In this document: positions 11,101 through 23,900 of the stretch, piece by piece
Numbering within the stretch: the stretch's first letter is position 1
Layout of the letters: the number at the start of each line of letters is the position of its first letter
Assembly (NCBI GenBank): GCA_037126765.1
Contig: JBBCBC010000026.1
Span: forward strand, 28,567,698 to 28,631,697
DNA length: 64,000 nt
Reading direction: 5' to 3'
Source of the DNA: Stenogyne calaminthoides
Lineage: Eukaryota > Streptophyta > Magnoliopsida > Lamiales > Lamiaceae
Position numbers and translations under genes: made by a program
The notes under the pieces: generated by a model
What the model saw: the letters and a program-made list of their open reading frames with translations, nothing else
What the model was told of the DNA's origin: nothing
Database searches by the model: none

Positions 11101-13554
11101 GTTCATGGAAAGAAGAAGTGGTGGAAGTAAAACAAGGGATTTTCTAGTATTTCAAAAACCATTTCAAGGCTACGTTGAGGCAGAAACCGACTTTGTTGGC
11201 TGACTTTTGTGAAAACCAGATATCGGAAGCAGAAAACCAGCTCTTGGAAGTTGAGTTTTCGGAAGAAGAAGTGAAAGCAGCCCTTGCCTCTAGTGGAAGC
11301 TCGAAAAGCCCGGGTTCGGACGGGTTTAATTTTGGATTCTTAAAGAAAAACTGGGAGCTCTTAAAGGAGGATTTCATGAAGATGTTTAGAGAATTTCATG
11401 CTCACGGAAAACTGGTGAGAGGTTTAAATCCATCTTTCATCATACTAATCCCGAAAAAAGCCGAAGCTTCAAATCTCTCGGACTTCAGGCCGATATCGCT
11501 CATAGGAAGTATTTACAAAATCATTGCTAAAGTCCTCTCAATTAGACTTAGCAAGGTTCTGGGGTCGATCATCTTGGAGCAAAAAAGTGCCTTCATCGAA
11601 GGAAGACAAATTCTGGATAGCGTCGTAATTCTAAACGAGGTCATCGATGAAGTGAAGACAAAGAAAAAGGCTTGTATCCTCTACAAAATTGATTTCGCGA
11701 AGGCATATGATTCCCTAGACTGGGAGTACTTAAGGATCTTGATGAGGAGGTTCAATTTTAGTGAGAAGTGGATAAAATGGATCATGGAGTGCATAACAAC
11801 AGCAAGTGCGTCCGTTCTGGTAAACGGCAGCCAGACGGACCAGTTTGGTCTTGAAAAAGGTCTCCGGCAAGGTGACCCCTTATCACCATTCCTCTTTATT
11901 ATTGCAATAGAAGGAATAAGTCTTATGCTCAAAAGGGCGATCGGAGCAAACCTCTTCACTCCAATTACAGTGGGTAGAGACAAGGTGGTGGTTTCACACC
12001 TCCAATTCGCTGATGACACGATATTTGTGGGTGAAGCTTCGTGGGACAATATCAGGTTCTTTAAACACTTTCTCACAAACTTGGAGTTGATATCGGGGCT
12101 GAAGACTAATCGGGACAAATGCACCATTATGGGTATAAACACGGAGGAGTCTCATATCTCAGATTTTGCAACAAGCCTGGGCTGTACAGTGGGGTCGGTG
12201 CCTTTCAAATACCTAGGCATTCGGGTGGGATCGTCACATAGGAAGGCGACGGACTGGGAAGATGTGGTGAAAAAGGTCCGAAACAGAATTCAGAAATGGG
12301 AAGGTTTGAATTTATCCATTGGCGGAAGGCTCACCTTGATTAATGCAGTTCTTGCTTCCATTCCTGTATACTATTTGTCCACCTACCGTGCTCCTGGTAA
12401 TATCTTGAGTGTTTTGACTAGCTTGCAAAAGAACTTCTTATGGGTGGGTGGGGGGGGGCAAGAGAGTGAGAGTAAAATTCCATGGATTAAATGGGATACT
12501 ATTTGCGTCTCGAAAATTTTTGGGGGGTTGGGGGTGAGGAACTTAGAGTGGTTCAACAAAGCTCTTTTAGGAAAATGGATTTTGCGTTTCTTGAATGAGA
12601 GAGGGAGTTTATGGAGAAGAGTTGTTAGCTCAAGATGGGGTGATCCTGGGGGGGGTGAGGAGGGGAGGGAGTCGTGGGCCATCGGGGTGGTGGGGTGAGG
12701 TTCTTAAGGCAGTGGGTGAGGAGAGGGGGGGCTGGTTTTTCTCGGCTTTGGGGAAGGAGATGGGTAACGGGAACTCAACGATGTTTTGGGAGGATAGATG
12801 GGCTGGGAGTACGCCTCTGAAAGTTCTATTTCCGAGGCTGTATAACTTATGTTCTAATAGAGTAGTGAGGGTGAGCGACATGGGAGAGTGGAGAGAGGGG
12901 TCTTGGGTGTGGGTGTGGCAATGGAGGAGAGCTTTATTTGAGAGGGAACAACCGCTACTAAATTCTCTAATTGATCTATTGAACAGGTATCCCCTCAAGC
13001 TAGGAGCAGCATATAGATGGCAATGGAGAGCAGCCCCAAACGGATTATACACCACCGGAGAAGCATATGCAAGAATTTCAAACTTAAACGCGGACGATGA
13101 GCTGGAAGAAAAAATAAAGTTTAAACTTATTTGGAACAAGGCAGACCCTTCAAAAGTACGAGTGCACGCTTGGAGAACTTTATGGGAACGGATTCCCACG
13201 ACGACGAACCTGGCCAGACTCAACGCCCTACCTAGTCAAGCATCCCCACTGTGTACGTTTTGCAACAATTCGCCAGAAACGGTACGACATGTGTTATTTG
13301 AATGCACTCCCTCTTACCGTCTTTGGATGTTGTTCCTAAATTGGATTGGTATTGCTTCTGCTATCCACTCCAATCCGGCGATAAGCTTAGTCCGTTTCGG
13401 CAAGCTTATCAAAGGTAAGGGAGCAAAATCGTTCTTGGTGTGTGCTTGGCAATGCATTATCTGGTTAATTTGGAAGAATAGAAATGCAAAGATCTTTCGT
13501 CAAGAGAACTCTCAACCGGATGAGACCTTGGAAGATTTGAAACAACGACATTAG
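8104..13554 (+). pseudogene. LINE ORF2: endonuclease / reverse transcriptase / zf-RVT, broken
   Basis: The N-terminal AP-like endonuclease is readable: LLSYNIRGLG at the start, IQETK, LGDFNSIRRR and LSDHCPVTLE (catalytic SDH). Reverse transcriptase motifs follow: SPGSDGFN, FRPISLIGSIYKIIAKVL, DFAKAYDS, GLRQGDPLSPFLF and the active-site FADD near 12010, then zf-RVT (KADPSKVRVHAWR, LCTFCNNSPETVRHVLFEC). Damage: a +1 frame change near 8480-8518; an LTR insertion at 8921; TAA at 10989 and TAG at 11145; a frame change at the G8 run 12648-12655. The insertion plus its duplication is 1843 bp, which puts the two halves back in one frame. The element is dead as printed. Confidence 0.9.
8921..10758 (+). 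mobile_element. Solo LTR inserted in LINE ORF2 (TSD GAAGC)
   Basis: It begins TGTTGGGATTATACGGG and ends ATTCCCCAACA. The 5-bp duplication gaagc lies at 8916-8920 and 10759-10763. A TATA box (ctctataaataggg, about 10360) lies in the right third, as expected for U3 in plus orientation. There is no internal coding sequence, hence a solo LTR. It differs in sequence from the Sirevirus LTRs here. The superfamily (copia or gypsy) cannot be decided from the LTR alone. Confidence 0.9.
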
Positions 13555-14049
13555 TCCTGGTTAGTGGGTAGTAAAGGCTGTAAGAAGCCGGTGTCCTTCT
13601 CGAAGTGACTAGTACACCCATTAATCATCTGCTATTAATTTTGGTTAGCGGATTGTCTTGGAGTGTCTTAAATCTTAGTTTTGCTTTGGCTTAGATTGGC
13701 TTTGGACTAGTACACAGATTTTGGAGTCTTCCTTGTAGCTTTTTCACGTGTAACACGGATACTCCTCATGCCCTGTTGTTAATAAAATTTTATCCCTTTT
13801 TCTGATAAAAAAAAAAAAGATAGGAGTTTGGTGGTTTTATGGTAGTACATAAAGAGGCCGTTTACTTGACTTTGTAAAGTCAATAAATGATACCCAAAAG
13901 TCGATCCGAATTCGGATAAGATTAATACTCATTCGATGTAACTAACAAGTAAAGTAATAAGAAGTAATTCGTCGATATTTCCCACACAATTTCTTCAGAA
14001 TTAATGTACACGCAATTTTATTCTAAATCCTTCAAAACCTCTATCCATC

Positions 14050-14057
14050 TATAAAAG
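14050..14057 (+). promoter_or_regulatory. TATA box of the Cys/Gly-rich protein gene
   Basis: tataaaag lies 59 bp before the ATG at 14116, a normal distance for a plant gene with a 25-35-base leader. The adjacent region back to 13819 holds the LINE tail and a short palindromic stretch. Confidence 0.6.
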
Positions 14058-14115
14058 AAAGGTCAGGCCTTCTCTGATTTTCAATCATTATAAATTGGTT
14101 GGGAGATAATTAATT

Positions 14116-14415
14116 ATGTTTTGCTGTGTCCGTACAAGAGGCCGCAAAGAGGGCAAATTCGACAACCCGCCGGCGGTCAAAGCTCAGCCGCCGCCGCCGG
14201 TGTCTTATGGTGGGTACGGTGGTAGGGTTGAAAAGTCAAAGGGTAAGGATGGAAACATGGTCGTTCTTGCCGGAGCAGGTGTCGCTGTCGGCGCCACGGT
14301 GGCTACAGCTGCCGTGGTGACGGCCGCCGACGGGAGTGATGGTTCGTCACAAGGTTGTTGCTGCGGTGGGGGCGACGGAGGAGGTTGCGGCGGCTGCGGC
14401 GGGTGTGGTGGTTAA
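14116..14415 (+). CDS. Small Cys/Gly-rich protein, single exon, function unknown
   Basis: 99 codons with a clear promoter context (TATA box at 14050). The protein starts MFCCVRTRGRKEGKFD, so two Cys next to a basic stretch could be lipid-modified for membrane attachment. A Pro/Gly segment (PPPPVSYGGYGG) follows. Residues about 48-70 are a hydrophobic Ala/Val/Gly-rich stretch (VVLAGAGVAVGATVATAAVV) that may enter a membrane. The tail is CCCGGGDGGGCGGCGGCGG, which could bind metal. Similar small glycine- and cysteine-rich proteins occur widely in plants, often without known function. GC content is much higher than in the surroundings, which argues for real coding sequence. The closest flank is the LINE tail 300 bp upstream. 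Confidence 0.65.
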   Translation: MFCCVRTRGRKEGKFDNPPAVKAQPPPPVSYGGYGGRVEKSKGKDGNMVVLAGAGVAVGATVATAAVVTAADGSDGSSQGCCCGGGDGGGCGGCGGCGG

Positions 14416-15880
14416 TTATATGTTTGGATCGATGGCAGATTTGTTTGTATAATTATTGAGTTAAAAAAAAGCGTAAGTTTCTACGTCATTTATTGGTCGG
14501 TGGCTCGTCGTTGTAAAATCTGTGAAAGTGGTGGCGCGTGGCCGGCGTTTGAGCCAATGATGCCAATTGCCAAGTCAAAAGAATTTGGTTTTTTTTTTTA
14601 AATGCTGTATATTCTTTTCCTTTGATTTTATTTTTGTAATGATTGATGAGCCCTTGGTAGTTGTGGGAAGAATATAAATGTTTGGGGTAAACGATTGTTT
14701 CCATCTTAACTTTGTCATGTTTTTAATTTGATATTATTAAATTTTAAATTTTTATTTTATAACTTACATTTTTTTCAAATTTTATGTTCAATTAATTTTA
14801 AATTTTTATTCGTCCAATAACTTATATAAATCAAAACAAAAAATGATAAAATTATATTTCGTTGGACAAAAATAAAAATTTAAAGTACCAAAAAATTGAA
14901 AGTCTATAAATTATAGGACTGAAAATCAAAATATAAAAAAATTAGACAAAGTCTAGGATACAAATTTGTATACATACAAATCCTAATTGAGATTCAATTT
15001 CACTTTATTCAACTCATCCTTGACCCGCTTGATTGGATCATCTTAGATCCGCGAATTAATTAATTTCTTAAATTGATTGATTTGTATTTATATAAATTTG
15101 TACAGTAAACCTATTTTAAAAATTAATAAGATGAAAACCCAAAATTGACAAAGTTGTTTGAAAAAAAAAAAAAAAAACTTTTTCCCTAACGTTTCAAGGA
15201 ATAATGCCAATTCAAGTGACTGGGATGCGATGGATTCTGTAGTTGCAGTGTGAGTGTTAGGAAATCAAAGTCATGGTGATTTAATCGGGTTGGTTAGTGT
15301 TTTAGCACTTTATACCACATATTTCACATGTTGTATTATATAATACATTAAGCATGTAGTATAACATGTTAAAACTCAGTCAACAGTGTAGCATAGTAAA
15401 AATTGGTTCCATGCTCTAATCATTTTAATTCTCGTAGGTCTCAACTCACTTCCAAGTTGCAAATCTTTTCAATCAATCACCTCATAAATTTTATTGATAA
15501 TTAAAACGTGGAAACTGAGAATATATATAGATACCGTTTTTTTTGAAGAAATTGGATTTTAGGGGGGAAAAAATTGGTGGCATTTAAAGACGGAGTCACA
15601 TCGGGTATAGAGCACTGGAGCCACCAAAATTTTATTTATGTATGTTATATTTTATTCTCAAATAGTGTTGTTAAATTGATTTGTGACTCTTTGTTAATAT
15701 TATTTTGTCAATCATTGATCAAATTTCAAGTTTTGTTGGTTATACCATTTTTTTTTTATTTTTTTAGGTTTCAATTTTTGTCGATCACATTTTCGTTCCT
15801 TTATTTTTTTTCATTTCTTTTAGTACAAATTATTTTTTTCCACTATTTTGAAGGCCCTTCCTTTAATCATAAATCAGGTT
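14416..15880. other. Intergenic, AT-rich, no gene seen
   Basis: It contains a weak fold-back at about 14740-14960 (gacaaaaataaaaatttaa and its complement), a poly(A) run at about 15164-15177 and T-rich sequence up to the left TSD of the Mutator-like element. The 102-codon frame at 15574-15882 is Phe-rich translation of poly(T) sequence. Confidence 0.5.
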
Positions 15881-16958
15881 GAGATCGTTGAATTAATGAC
15901 TTAGAGGTCCAAGTTTTGAGGGACTAATGCTAAGAGGTTCAAAACTTTTTTTCAAATACTCTTAGGTCCAAAATCAAGGCTGAAAATCCCATAATACCCC
16001 TCCCACTCCTAAATATCCTTCGGTCTCTTTCTCACGCTCCCTCAAATAATTTCTCTCTCTCTCTCCAAAATCTTCCCACCGGCAACCCAACAACTTCCTC
16101 CATCCACCCTCACTCCCAACCTTCCCCAACCACAACCTGCACGCCACCTTCACCATTCCCAACCCCGCCATCTCTCTGCACCATACACCAACAAAAGGCG
16201 TCGATGAAGCCACCGCCGGAGACGACGAGCATCAAATCGGTGGTATTTCTGGTGGCGCCGGATATGGAGGATGGTGACGGTGGTGTATTTCGCGCCATAG
16301 CTCCGCCGTCGAAGCAGAAACCCAACCATAGGCGGCGAACTCGACGAGTTGCAGAGCTCCTGCACGACGGCGTCCGAAGGTGCAGACGCGACACAACCAA
16401 CCAGCCGTCGTGCAGACGCGGTTTTGAAGATTTTGCAGATTTTGAGATTTTGCAGCTTTGAGATTTTGAAGTTGTTTTAAATTTAGGATTTTAGATTTAT
16501 AGATTTGGCCTGTATTATTTAAGATTTCTACAAATTCAAAAAATTCTGAATCCGATTTTTTTAGATTTGGGATTTTGCAGATTTTGAAGTTGTCTTTTAG
16601 ATTTTGAAGATTTGGGATTTCAAAAAATTCTGGATCCGATTAGTTTTAGAAAATACAGGCCAAAGTTGTTTTAGATTTGGAATTTTGCATTTGGCCAGTA
16701 TTTTTTGAAGATTTCTACAAATTCAAAAAATTCTGGATCCGATTTGTGTTAGATTTGGGATTTTGCAGATTTTGAAGTTGTCTTTTAGATTTTGAAGATT
16801 TGGGATTTTGAAGTTGCAAATTCTGCATATTATGAAGATGCAAATTCTGCAGATTTTGAAGATATGCATGAACACATGAATGTATTTTTGTGCATATATT
16901 GATGCATATGTTCATGTAATTCTTGAAAATATTTAATTTCATCCACGTAATTTTCAAT

Positions 16959-17190
16959 ATGCCTAGTCCACTAGAGAATAGGTCCATTCTTGTAACTGCT
17001 TCTATATATATTTCCAATATGCATAGTCCACTAGAGAATAGGTCCATTCTTGTAACTGGTGCCACTGGATTTCTTGCAAAGAGTATTAATTATTCTCTCT
17101 CTCTAAAAAGGATGTATAATGGTTTCATTCATAATTGGTTGCAGATTTTATTTGAAAAAATATTGAGGGTACAACCAAATGTGAAAGAAG
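16959..17190 (+). pseudogene. Captured fatty acyl-CoA reductase (FAR) gene fragment with duplicated first exon
   Basis: Two reads of SPLENRSILVT start at ATG 16959 and ATG 17019, exactly 60 bp apart. The second continues GATGFLAK, the NAD(P)H-binding TGATGFLAK motif at the N-terminus of plant FARs. After an intron-like stretch ending in ttgcag (about 17142), LFEKILRVQPNVKE follows (to 17190), which is the next conserved FAR segment (xFVEKILRVQPNVK). The rest of the enzyme (about 450 residues, including the YxxxK active site) is absent. The donor side reads aaag|agtatt, so the GT is lost. FARs reduce fatty acyl-CoA to alcohols for wax and suberin; this piece cannot. The presence of intron sequence points to capture from genomic DNA, not from mRNA. 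Confidence 0.8.
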
Positions 17191-19395
17191 CTTTTAATTT
17201 TTGTTTTATCGGTGGCACTATTAGAAGATAGAATTATGATTGCAACATTTTCCTGAAATTTGTCACAACAATTTGGAAAAGCCCCCGTTCAGTTTTCTAT
17301 TAATATAATGGCAAAATTTTATATGTGCATTACAATTTTAATTCAATATCATAACTAAAGTTTACACATTCACGTAATTTTATCCTACTAAATCTAAAAA
17401 TTTATATATCTCAAGCTTCGACATGCACATATGCATTTTTTGAGATGCATATGTTCATCAATTGCATCTCAAAATGCATTGGTTCATATAATTTTCAAGA
17501 AAAACAATGAGGAACCAATATACCATTCCACGCATTCGTTCATATAATTTCAACAAAAATAATGTACAAAAATATAATTGCACTCGTTGATTCATATAAT
17601 TTCACAAAAATAATATACAACCAATAGACATATAGATAGATACATTAGATAAATACCAAGCAACATGAACTACCCATCTGCTCATACCAAGCAACATAAA
17701 ATAAATCTTTTGCCACAATAATTTATAAATCCTTCAAACTAACAGTCAAATAAACTCGCGAATCAAGAATAGATCGGAAAAAACCCACACCAAATTGACA
17801 CAAGAAAATCTGGAAAAAAAAATTCAATCCGTAACCAAATTCAATCTGAAAAAAAAATTCATTCCGTAACCAAATCTGAAAAATTCAATCTGGAAAATCT
17901 TAAAAAAATACGCGATTGAAGAAAAAATCTGAAAAATCCGTAACCAAATTCAAAAACAGATCGGAAAAAAATTGACAACCACACCAAATTGAAATCCCGA
18001 TCGGCGGCGCAAGCCGTAAGAACGTGAAACGCTATCCGCGCTTTGCGGTGGCGATTTGCAGAAGAGGTGGAGGGGCGGCGCGATTTGCAGATATGCGGTG
18101 GAGGCAAGGGCGGATCCAGGATCAAAATGTAGGGTGGACTGAAAGCTCGAAATAAATACAGTATAATTTTCTTTTTTTTTACATAAGTTGTGCCCTACGA
18201 TTCTTTATCCGATAAAATTCATCGATAACAGAATCATGATCAATGTCTTCAAACAGTTCTCTCTCAATGTAGATAACCATAGAATCTGATAGGTAATCAC
18301 TCTCCATTTTGTTTCGAAGAACACTCTTCACATGCTTCATTCTTCGAAAAATGCTTGTTCGGGTCGTCATTTGCGGGTAACAGGAAGTGTCAAAACAAGA
18401 TGAATCAACCTCAGAATCATAGTATACTTAATCCGCCTTGTTTATCTCGACCAACTTCGGGATAATTAGTAAATAGTTGACAAATTAAAAAACTTTCCTT
18501 AGAAAACATATCAACTTTGTAATGTTGTAATTCAACTCTCAAACAAGCAGATTTCTTGATCAAGAAAATCATCGAGGATAAAATTTATCGCCGAGATCAT
18601 AAATATGATCTCCAATTAAATAACCCAAGTTGTCTTTTCGGATCCAAGGCAAAGACTAAGCTTAAGAAGTTCCACCGTCTCATCATTGAACCTATTAATG
18701 ATTTCATTCACCTGTGTATTTATTGCCTCGTTAAAGATATCAAATTGGTAATGATGTCCAAACGTGATAACATCCACTTGTTGACATGAACTCCCTCTAC
18801 CCATTTCATAGCGATCATCCATATTTGGTATGGCAATGTGATAATCTCTACAAATTGACTCAACATGTGCTAGAAGACAATCAAAACCTTCATCCCTAAA
18901 CAAGTTAAGTAAACTTTTAGTGCTTGAGACAAGATCCATTGCATTCAAGATATCAAGAGACTTTTGCTGCAAAGATCGACAAAGCATATCTGAAAGTCCC
19001 AAAATTTTATTCATCAAGTGTAGAATGAATACAAACTCCAAAGACCTCATTACCATCAAACACCCATATGCTTCACCACTTTTATCGTAAGAAGAACCCT
19101 CATTTGACATATGCTGAAGCACAGTAATCACCGCACCATACATATCAATCAAACTACACGTGGAATCAAAATGAGAACTCCAACGAGTTTCTCCTGGACG
19201 ATGCAGACTACCCATTTGATTAGCACCTCTGCTTATTTCACGTTCTCCTGTAGTTATCTTTTCTGCAATTTCCATAGCTTGAGCGGATTGTAGTTCGGCA
19301 TGACGCTTAGGAGAAGCACCAACAATATTTACGATCTTCTTCAAGCTTGAAAAGAAACAATAAACTTGTCGTACTTTTCCACCTGCAGCAACTAA

Positions 19396-20973
19396 TGTAG
19401 GTCCCGAACGGGTTAGTGAGGGCAGAAGTCTAGAGGGGAGGGGTGAATAGACTTCTAAAAACTTTTTGTGCAGATCGGTGAGGGCGATTAATTTCGATCA
19501 GAGTCGAGTGAATCGGTTTTTGGTCGATAACCAACTTACTAATCGCCAAGGCAGATCGATTCGGTAACTATCGGTTTAAGCGTGTGTGTCGCGGCGGAAG
19601 CTTAAGTTTTACCCGTATGAAAAACCGCTTTTGATAAATCGATTCCAAAGTTAATCTTTTAATCACCGATCAAGTGTCAAGTTTGATCGGATCGAAGCTT
19701 GGTGCTAATCGATCTCAATTTGGAATATGTATTTGCTTTTTAAAGGTTGTGTGCGATTGTGTAATCGTTAATCAAAGCGATAAAAAGGCACACAAGATTT
19801 ATAGTGGTTGGACAAAACCGGCCCTACGCCCACTCTTCCCTATCACAAAGGGCACCTACTTAACCAACTGGACTTTGTTTTATGTGTAAGTCCAACACAA
19901 GACACCAACTAGATGTTTAAAGAGTTCACACTCAACCGATCAGGAGAGATCGTAACTAGAAACCCTAGTCTGAAATCTTGCTAAACAACTTAACCTAACT
20001 TGGGGGTTTGGGTAAGATTGTTTTGGTTCCAACTATGAAATCTTTTCTTGCGTATAAGCAGCCTAACAACTAGGTGAAAAGATTTCTATGCTAAGAACTT
20101 ATGGGATGAACACTTGATAAAAATAATCTTCTTGATCGTGTTCTTTGTGCGGAAATCTGATATTAGCTTGAGCTTCTTGATTGTTCAGCGTTTTTGTTGT
20201 ATTTCCGTTGTTTCACTCTAAAGTGTAATCCCATATATATAGACCTTGAAATCAAAGAGCCGTTGGAGAGCAATTTGAATTTCAGGCTATATTTGGTAGA
20301 CTTGCAGGCTTGATGTGACGAGCTTCAGGAACGGCATGGCCAAAAGCGTGAATTTGTACTTTGTAGCCGTTATGAGAGGTAGCATCGAAATCCGCAGAAT
20401 TGTCGGCTCCGATCATAACGTGTCTTGTTCTTATTGGATAGCAGACTCCACTTTTAGGTGTTGTTGTTCTTCCAACTAGGCTTGACATTCTTCTTGTTCG
20501 GATCATAGACGTATGATTAGGTGAAACATCGATTTCACCGGTGAGTCGACCGATCGATCTGAATCAATTACTGATAGAGTCTTCCGGTGCCGGGTTGACT
20601 TAGCTTCAACTAGCGGATATTCTACCGATGTAGGTCTTTCGGTCCGATCTTCCGGAAGTCATCCGATCTTCAAGTATTTCGAGTTTGAGCTTTATGACTT
20701 CAACCGAGATGTCGACTATATCGATCGATCGATCTTCGATTCGTTTGTCTTGCATTCCGCCCCCGTCGGATATCACCGCCCTTTGAGTCTTGATTCGACC
20801 TATACATATTGAAGTTTCCTCAATATGTGACCTATCTATTTCATCGGTTGTTCTATACAATCATTATCAATTGGTCTTCTATAGCAGTAATATAAACATC
20901 ACTCGGTAACAGTCCGATTTGGTCCTATTACATGTGTTTTGGAACTTTCATCAAAACTATAAATTTCCCAACA
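19396..20973 (-). repeat. 3' LTR of the complete Sirevirus-like element
   Basis: TG...CA ends. It is nearly colinear with 32567-34149. In the stretch 20520-20800 it carries many CG-containing motifs where the 5' LTR copy has CTG or CAG. Confidence 0.9.
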
Positions 20974-20987
20974 ATTTCCCTTTTTGA
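20974..20987 (-). promoter_or_regulatory. Polypurine tract
   Basis: The minus strand reads aaaaagggaaat immediately before the TGTTGGG start of the 3' LTR, the expected place for plus-strand priming. Confidence 0.75.
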
Positions 20988-23900
20988 TGAAACCAAAACA
21001 CTTTGAGAAACCAAAATACGCTTGATAAAAAAATAGAACGATTAAGAGCATATAATCGAAGACAATGAGACTTTGTCTTAGGATCGTAAAAATAAACTTT
21101 TCTCATTAAAAAATTTGATTACATGTTACATCGTAAAAGTTTGTAAATAAGAATAGCCGATCCCCGAGTAGTCTTCGATTCTTTTACTCTTTTAAGCTTG
21201 TATCCTTCCTCGCATCTCTCTTTGATCTTGAAGACGCGTTGAAAATCGATAAAGTTTCCATTTGACATCATTAGTCCGTCAAGATCGCTTATATGCGTTT
21301 TGCTCGGGATGTCAAAATAGAATCTTTGAAATGCCGGTCTGTCAAACGAGTCATCTGCCTTCTTCGAGTACTCCAAACAGATCATACTCTTGGCTAATTA
21401 TTTTTACATTGATAAGCTTGGCCTCATTTTCCAGATACTTCGTAAAAATCCGGGTATTTATTTTCTAACCGGTTGAGGAATTCTTCATCGAGATTCTTCT
21501 TGTGGAACAAGATTAAGAACAAAGGCATCAGGAAGCCATTCACTCGATCTTATTCAATTCTCAAATATCTTAAGATGTCTTGCTAGTTTTTGGGATGATC
21601 TCATCAACTCTTGCTGGCAGCTTAGGTTCTCGTACGGATTTTCCAGCCTTTCCTTTCTTCACTCTCGATCTGAATTTCTTGTTCAGATTTTTTACGCCTC
21701 ATTTTTTTTTTTCGCCTTCTTTCTTCTTGGCATTTTGGCTTCCTCAATTTATCTGTTCTTTGGACATCTTTCCAAAGAGTCCGAGTTTGTGATGTCCTCG
21801 CTTTTTGTTATGTCGATGGTTTCTCAATCTGTCCTTCCCCTTTTTGGTTTGATCAAAAAAAGAGTAGTGAGGTGGGAGGTGAGAGAACCAAAGTTGACTG
21901 CGATCGCCTTGTTGAAATCTGCAACAGATATGCATTGAGTTTAAGCAGTTTGATTTTGAATCTTCGATATCAGCTCAGTCTTGATGGATTCCATGGCAGT
22001 GGAGAGTGTTTTAATCAGTTTGTCAAGTTTCTCTTCTGTCAATTCTAGCTTGTCAGTGAGCATCAGAAAAGAAACTTGTTGTTTATCCACCTGAGTCAGT
22101 TTGGTATCAACGGTCTTTATCAAATCAGCTGACGCAGTGGACACAGTTTGGGAGAACTGATCTTTGATTGCTCCAATCTGGGAAATAGCTAATTCCCTTT
22201 GATCTGTTATTTCTTTGATGGCACCGCCTTTGATCGCCTATCGATCCCTCAACTTCTTCTTTTCGGAGATCTTTGAGACAAGATTTGATCTCCGAAGTTG
22301 ATCAATAAAGTGACGTGTGATGTTGGAATGTTGAGTGTCACTTGATCCGATTCAGATTGTTTGTGCCTCCGGTGGTTGGTCATGAATCGCAAAGACTCTC
22401 CACTATCATCCAAGAGCCTCTGATCCTTCATGATGACATCTGCTTTTGAGAGCTTTGTCGCTAGATCTCGGTTAATCCTGTTCCGCAACCCTAGCTTCCC
22501 GTGGATCGAGCTTTTGACAGATTTAGCGATTATCACCACCGGTGATGATCACTTTAGCAGATTTTCTCATGTCGAAATCGAAGTCCGCAAACTCATCCGC
22601 ACCGCCCATCTGTTCAATAATTATTATAAAGTCCGAGAAGCTTTTTTAATCGAAGATCTCTCCAGTGAGGATCTCCAAAACTTCCTCTCGTATGGCGAGG
22701 TTGGGCGACCGATTGGATACAACTCATCAATTTCTCTTTTCGATTCGTGATTCTCGATCAATTTCCCGATTATGATCTTTTGTTGATCCGGACTCGAGAA
22801 TTGTTGGTCAATTGATTTGATGAGATGTGGAAGGTTCGGTTGTGCTTGAGTTGGCGGAAGATGGTCGTCGGTTCGACAGCAGATATTCTGCATTGTGGAA
22901 GCAGGTGCTTGGTTCCACAATGTAAGCTCGTTCGCGGGTTCGCGAACCGATGCGTGTGTTCATTTGGCAGGTGGAAGAATAGGAGAGTCAAGCTCGGACC
23001 CATTAGTCCGAAAGTGGTGAATCGATTTGTAGGCTGGAGGAGAAGGAGATCGTTCGTCTCGAGCTTCTTCCGAGAATGATCCGGGCGAGCTCTCGGCTTG
23101 AGAAGCCCTTTGCTGGTGATGCTTCACTGATTTTTGTGGTGCAACAGACCGCAGGGGCTCCTTCTTCATCGACTCATCTTCTAAAGCATCGAGTCATGGA
23201 GGCTTGCTTTCTTCCTTCGCCTCTTCTCCCGGCCTTCACGGTTTTTTTTTTCTTCTTCCGGGGCATCTGGTGGGCCTTCAGGGGCCTTCACCACCGAAAT
23301 GGATTCGCCTCGATCTGGTGTAGCTTTCTTTTGCTCTTTCCTTTTCTTTGACTTTGGGGGGTTGGCGATATCATCGTCTGGTGGCCCAAAAATGACCGGT
23401 GGCTGTGAGAAAGCCCTTATAGGACTTCAAATCCATTCTTTCCTATTTGGCCTTTGGCATTTTATCTCAGAGGATAACCGCAACCTTGTTGAGATTGCCG
23501 ATCTTTTTTCTTCGTAAATACCGCCTCCACTCATCAACTCCAAATTTATCATGTTCTTGGAGTAGAATGGCCTTCGTAAACCCATGCCAATTGATGTTCT
23601 TGGCTTCATCAATTATTGCGACCATCTTTGTATAGTTTGACCGGATGTAATAGCATTCGGGTGAATGCAATACCCATAATTGTTTTTGACAATATGTCAA
23701 ACAACAATAGGTATTTCCTCTTGAGCATTGGCCGACAAAACGACGATGATGTTTGTCGAAACTTCTCGAAGAGCTTTTTTTCGATCACTCATCTTCGTTT
23801 CTCCTCGTAATGAGCAAAGCGTAGATTAAATCCTTTGGGTAGGTGAACAGACGAAGTTATATCCTCATTCGACGGTCGATTTCTTCTCCGTGATCGTCAA

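Larger units (their letters stand above)
7649..13818 (+). mobile_element. L1-type LINE retrotransposon, 5'-truncated, with a nested solo LTR
   Basis: The element holds the end of ORF1, then ORF2 with endonuclease, reverse transcriptase and a C-terminal zinc-binding zf-RVT region, then a short 3' UTR and a poly(A) tail (13807-13818). The start is placed after the last in-frame stop before the ORF1 tail, so the true 5' boundary is uncertain; I found no TSD. An 1838-bp solo LTR interrupts ORF2 at 8921-10758. Without it the LINE remnant is about 4.3 kb. Plant L1 elements are usually 6-7 kb, so most of ORF1 and the 5' UTR are missing. Confidence 0.9.

Noticed and set aside
11681..12142. 153-codon minus-strand frame inside the LINE reverse transcriptase
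   Set aside because: Antisense shadow of the RT domain on the plus strand.
12630..13223. 197-codon minus-strand open frame opposite the LINE zf-RVT region
   Set aside because: It is the mirror of the real ORF2 coding sequence and has no recognisable domain.
15574..15882. 102-codon Phe-rich frame resembling a membrane protein
   Set aside because: Poly(T)-rich DNA gives Phe/Leu codons by chance, and the start codon context and upstream sequence give no support.
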